A DNA stretch of 6,475 bases from Methanosarcinales archaeon. GTDB lineage: Archaea; Halobacteriota; Methanosarcinia; Methanosarcinales; Methanogasteraceae. Below the pieces are notes generated by a model that searched no databases, was not told the DNA's origin, and was given only the letters and a program-made list of their open reading frames with translations. Numbering within the stretch: the first letter of the stretch is position 1; each line of letters begins with the position of its first letter. The translations under genes were made by a program, and so were the position numbers. Shown here piece by piece: positions 6,121 through 6,475 of this stretch. Location: contig JAUWGA010000098.1 in assembly GCA_030606635.1 (NCBI GenBank), forward strand, positions 1 to 6,475. The letters are read 5' to 3'.

Positions 6121-6220
6121 GCCAGCCGAATCTACTTACCCCCCACCCCCGTCCACGCTAATCCTGTCGCTCGACCTCCAGCCCGCGGATGCTTCTAAAT
6201 TTCATTCGGGGGTGGAGTGA
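6110..6220 (+). pseudogene. Short overlapping ORF in the expected toxin position, possibly a remnant
   Basis: This 36-codon frame starts with an ATG lying across the last codons of the antitoxin-like gene (the ATGCCGAGTGA arrangement) and reads MPSEPAES, then a proline-rich stretch, ending at TGA 6218-6220. Stop/start overlap is the usual geometry of antitoxin-toxin pairs. The product is too short and too low in complexity to be a toxin, and I recognise no RelE, MazF, PIN or HEPN motif. It may be the decayed start of a lost toxin or simple chance. Confidence 0.2.
6143..6215. repeat. 9-base inverted repeat between the small gene and moeA
   Basis: CCACCCCCG (6143-6151) is exactly complementary to CGGGGGTGG (6207-6215) with a 55-base spacer. 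CGACCT inside the spacer (6172-6177) is complementary to AGGTCG just outside (6231-6236). It lies in the 161-base gap that otherwise holds only the moeA promoter region. The arms could form a stem in an RNA leader of moeA; significance is unproven. Confidence 0.4.
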
Positions 6221-6281
6221 TCGAGGCTCCAGGTCGTACATTGGGGTAACCTATTTGTTTGGGAGCCCCTTACTCCATACA

Positions 6282-6475
6282 ATGGCAAACCGGAAGGAAT
6301 TTCACGAGTTGATACCGATCGGAAGAGCGGAGGAGCTACTCAGATCGATCATCCGCAGCAGCACCGAGGTCGTGCCGCTCGATCTGGCATACCGCCGCAT
6401 CCTTGCAGAGGATGTTTTCGCGCCTATTGATGTACCATCGTTTGACCGTGCCGACATGGATGGCTACGCGGTGCG
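6282..6475 (+). CDS. moeA: Molybdopterin molybdenumtransferase MoeA (partial, 5' end only)
   Basis: MoeA inserts molybdate (or tungstate) into adenylylated molybdopterin, the last common step of Mo/W-cofactor synthesis in the cytoplasm. Sixty-four codons are present before the window ends; full MoeA proteins are about 400 residues or more. Visible family features are the N-terminal IPIGRAEELLRSI helix (11-23), RRILAEDVFAPIDVPSFDRA (38-57) and the conserved DMDGYAV (58-64). The ATG at 6282 matches the family N-terminus. An in-frame ATG at 6189 would add 31 residues without MoeA character and is unlikely. The Shine-Dalgarno is poor (GGGAG 16 bases upstream); a TATA-like CCTATTTG near 6250-6257 would make the message nearly leaderless. 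In this kind of organism the cofactor would serve enzymes such as formylmethanofuran dehydrogenase (inference). Confidence 0.95.
   Translation, partial: MANRKEFHELIPIGRAEELLRSIIRSSTEVVPLDLAYRRILAEDVFAPIDVPSFDRADMDGYAV

Noticed and set aside
6189..6281. 31-residue upstream extension of moeA from an in-frame ATG at 6189
   Set aside because: The extension has no MoeA similarity and spans an inverted repeat; the MoeA N-terminus begins naturally at 6282.

Overview
The window is archaeal, most likely from the methanogen or anaerobic alkane/methane-oxidiser branch of Euryarchaeota (Methanosarcina/Syntrophoarchaeum/ANME-like). Three things support this. The large RNA polymerase subunit is split into A' and A'' genes. 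There is an archaeal-type CdhD, the delta subunit of the acetyl-CoA decarbonylase/synthase (ACDS) complex. The likely promoters are TATA-box type. GC content looks moderate (about half, judged by eye). I cannot name a genus from the sequence alone.

Layout. Positions 1-1008 (minus strand) hold rpoA2, encoding RNA polymerase A'', with its 3' end cut off by the window edge. Positions 1005-3638 (minus) hold the complete rpoA1, encoding A'. The two genes are joined by a 4-base ATGA stop/start overlap, with a strong Shine-Dalgarno inside the end of rpoA1. Upstream of rpoA1, about 740-780 bases (to 4421) contain no convincing protein gene. This stretch has several inverted repeats, a good plus-strand TATA-like box, a CACAGAG-type repeat element and a short palindrome. 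Positions 4422-5741 (minus) hold cdhD. A short divergent intergenic region (5742-5901) separates it from a 72-residue plus-strand gene at 5902-6120 that resembles a type II antitoxin. From 6282 to the window end (plus) is the first 64 codons of a MoeA-type molybdopterin molybdenumtransferase.

How the genes relate. rpoA1-rpoA2 is a co-transcribed, translationally coupled pair that forms the catalytic large subunit of RNA polymerase. rpoB does not lie directly upstream as it does in most archaea. CdhD carries the methyl-transferring corrinoid part of the archaeal Wood-Ljungdahl pathway, but here it stands without its usual cdhC/cdhE neighbours. MoeA would make the Mo/W-pterin cofactor needed, among others, by formylmethanofuran dehydrogenase of the same one-carbon pathway; that link is an inference from family knowledge, not from operon structure.

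I found no clearly new multi-gene system. The most worthwhile leads are a possible small RNA starting near 3867, the isolated placement of rpoA1/A2 and cdhD, a four-cysteine motif inside A', and an antitoxin-like gene whose expected toxin partner is missing.
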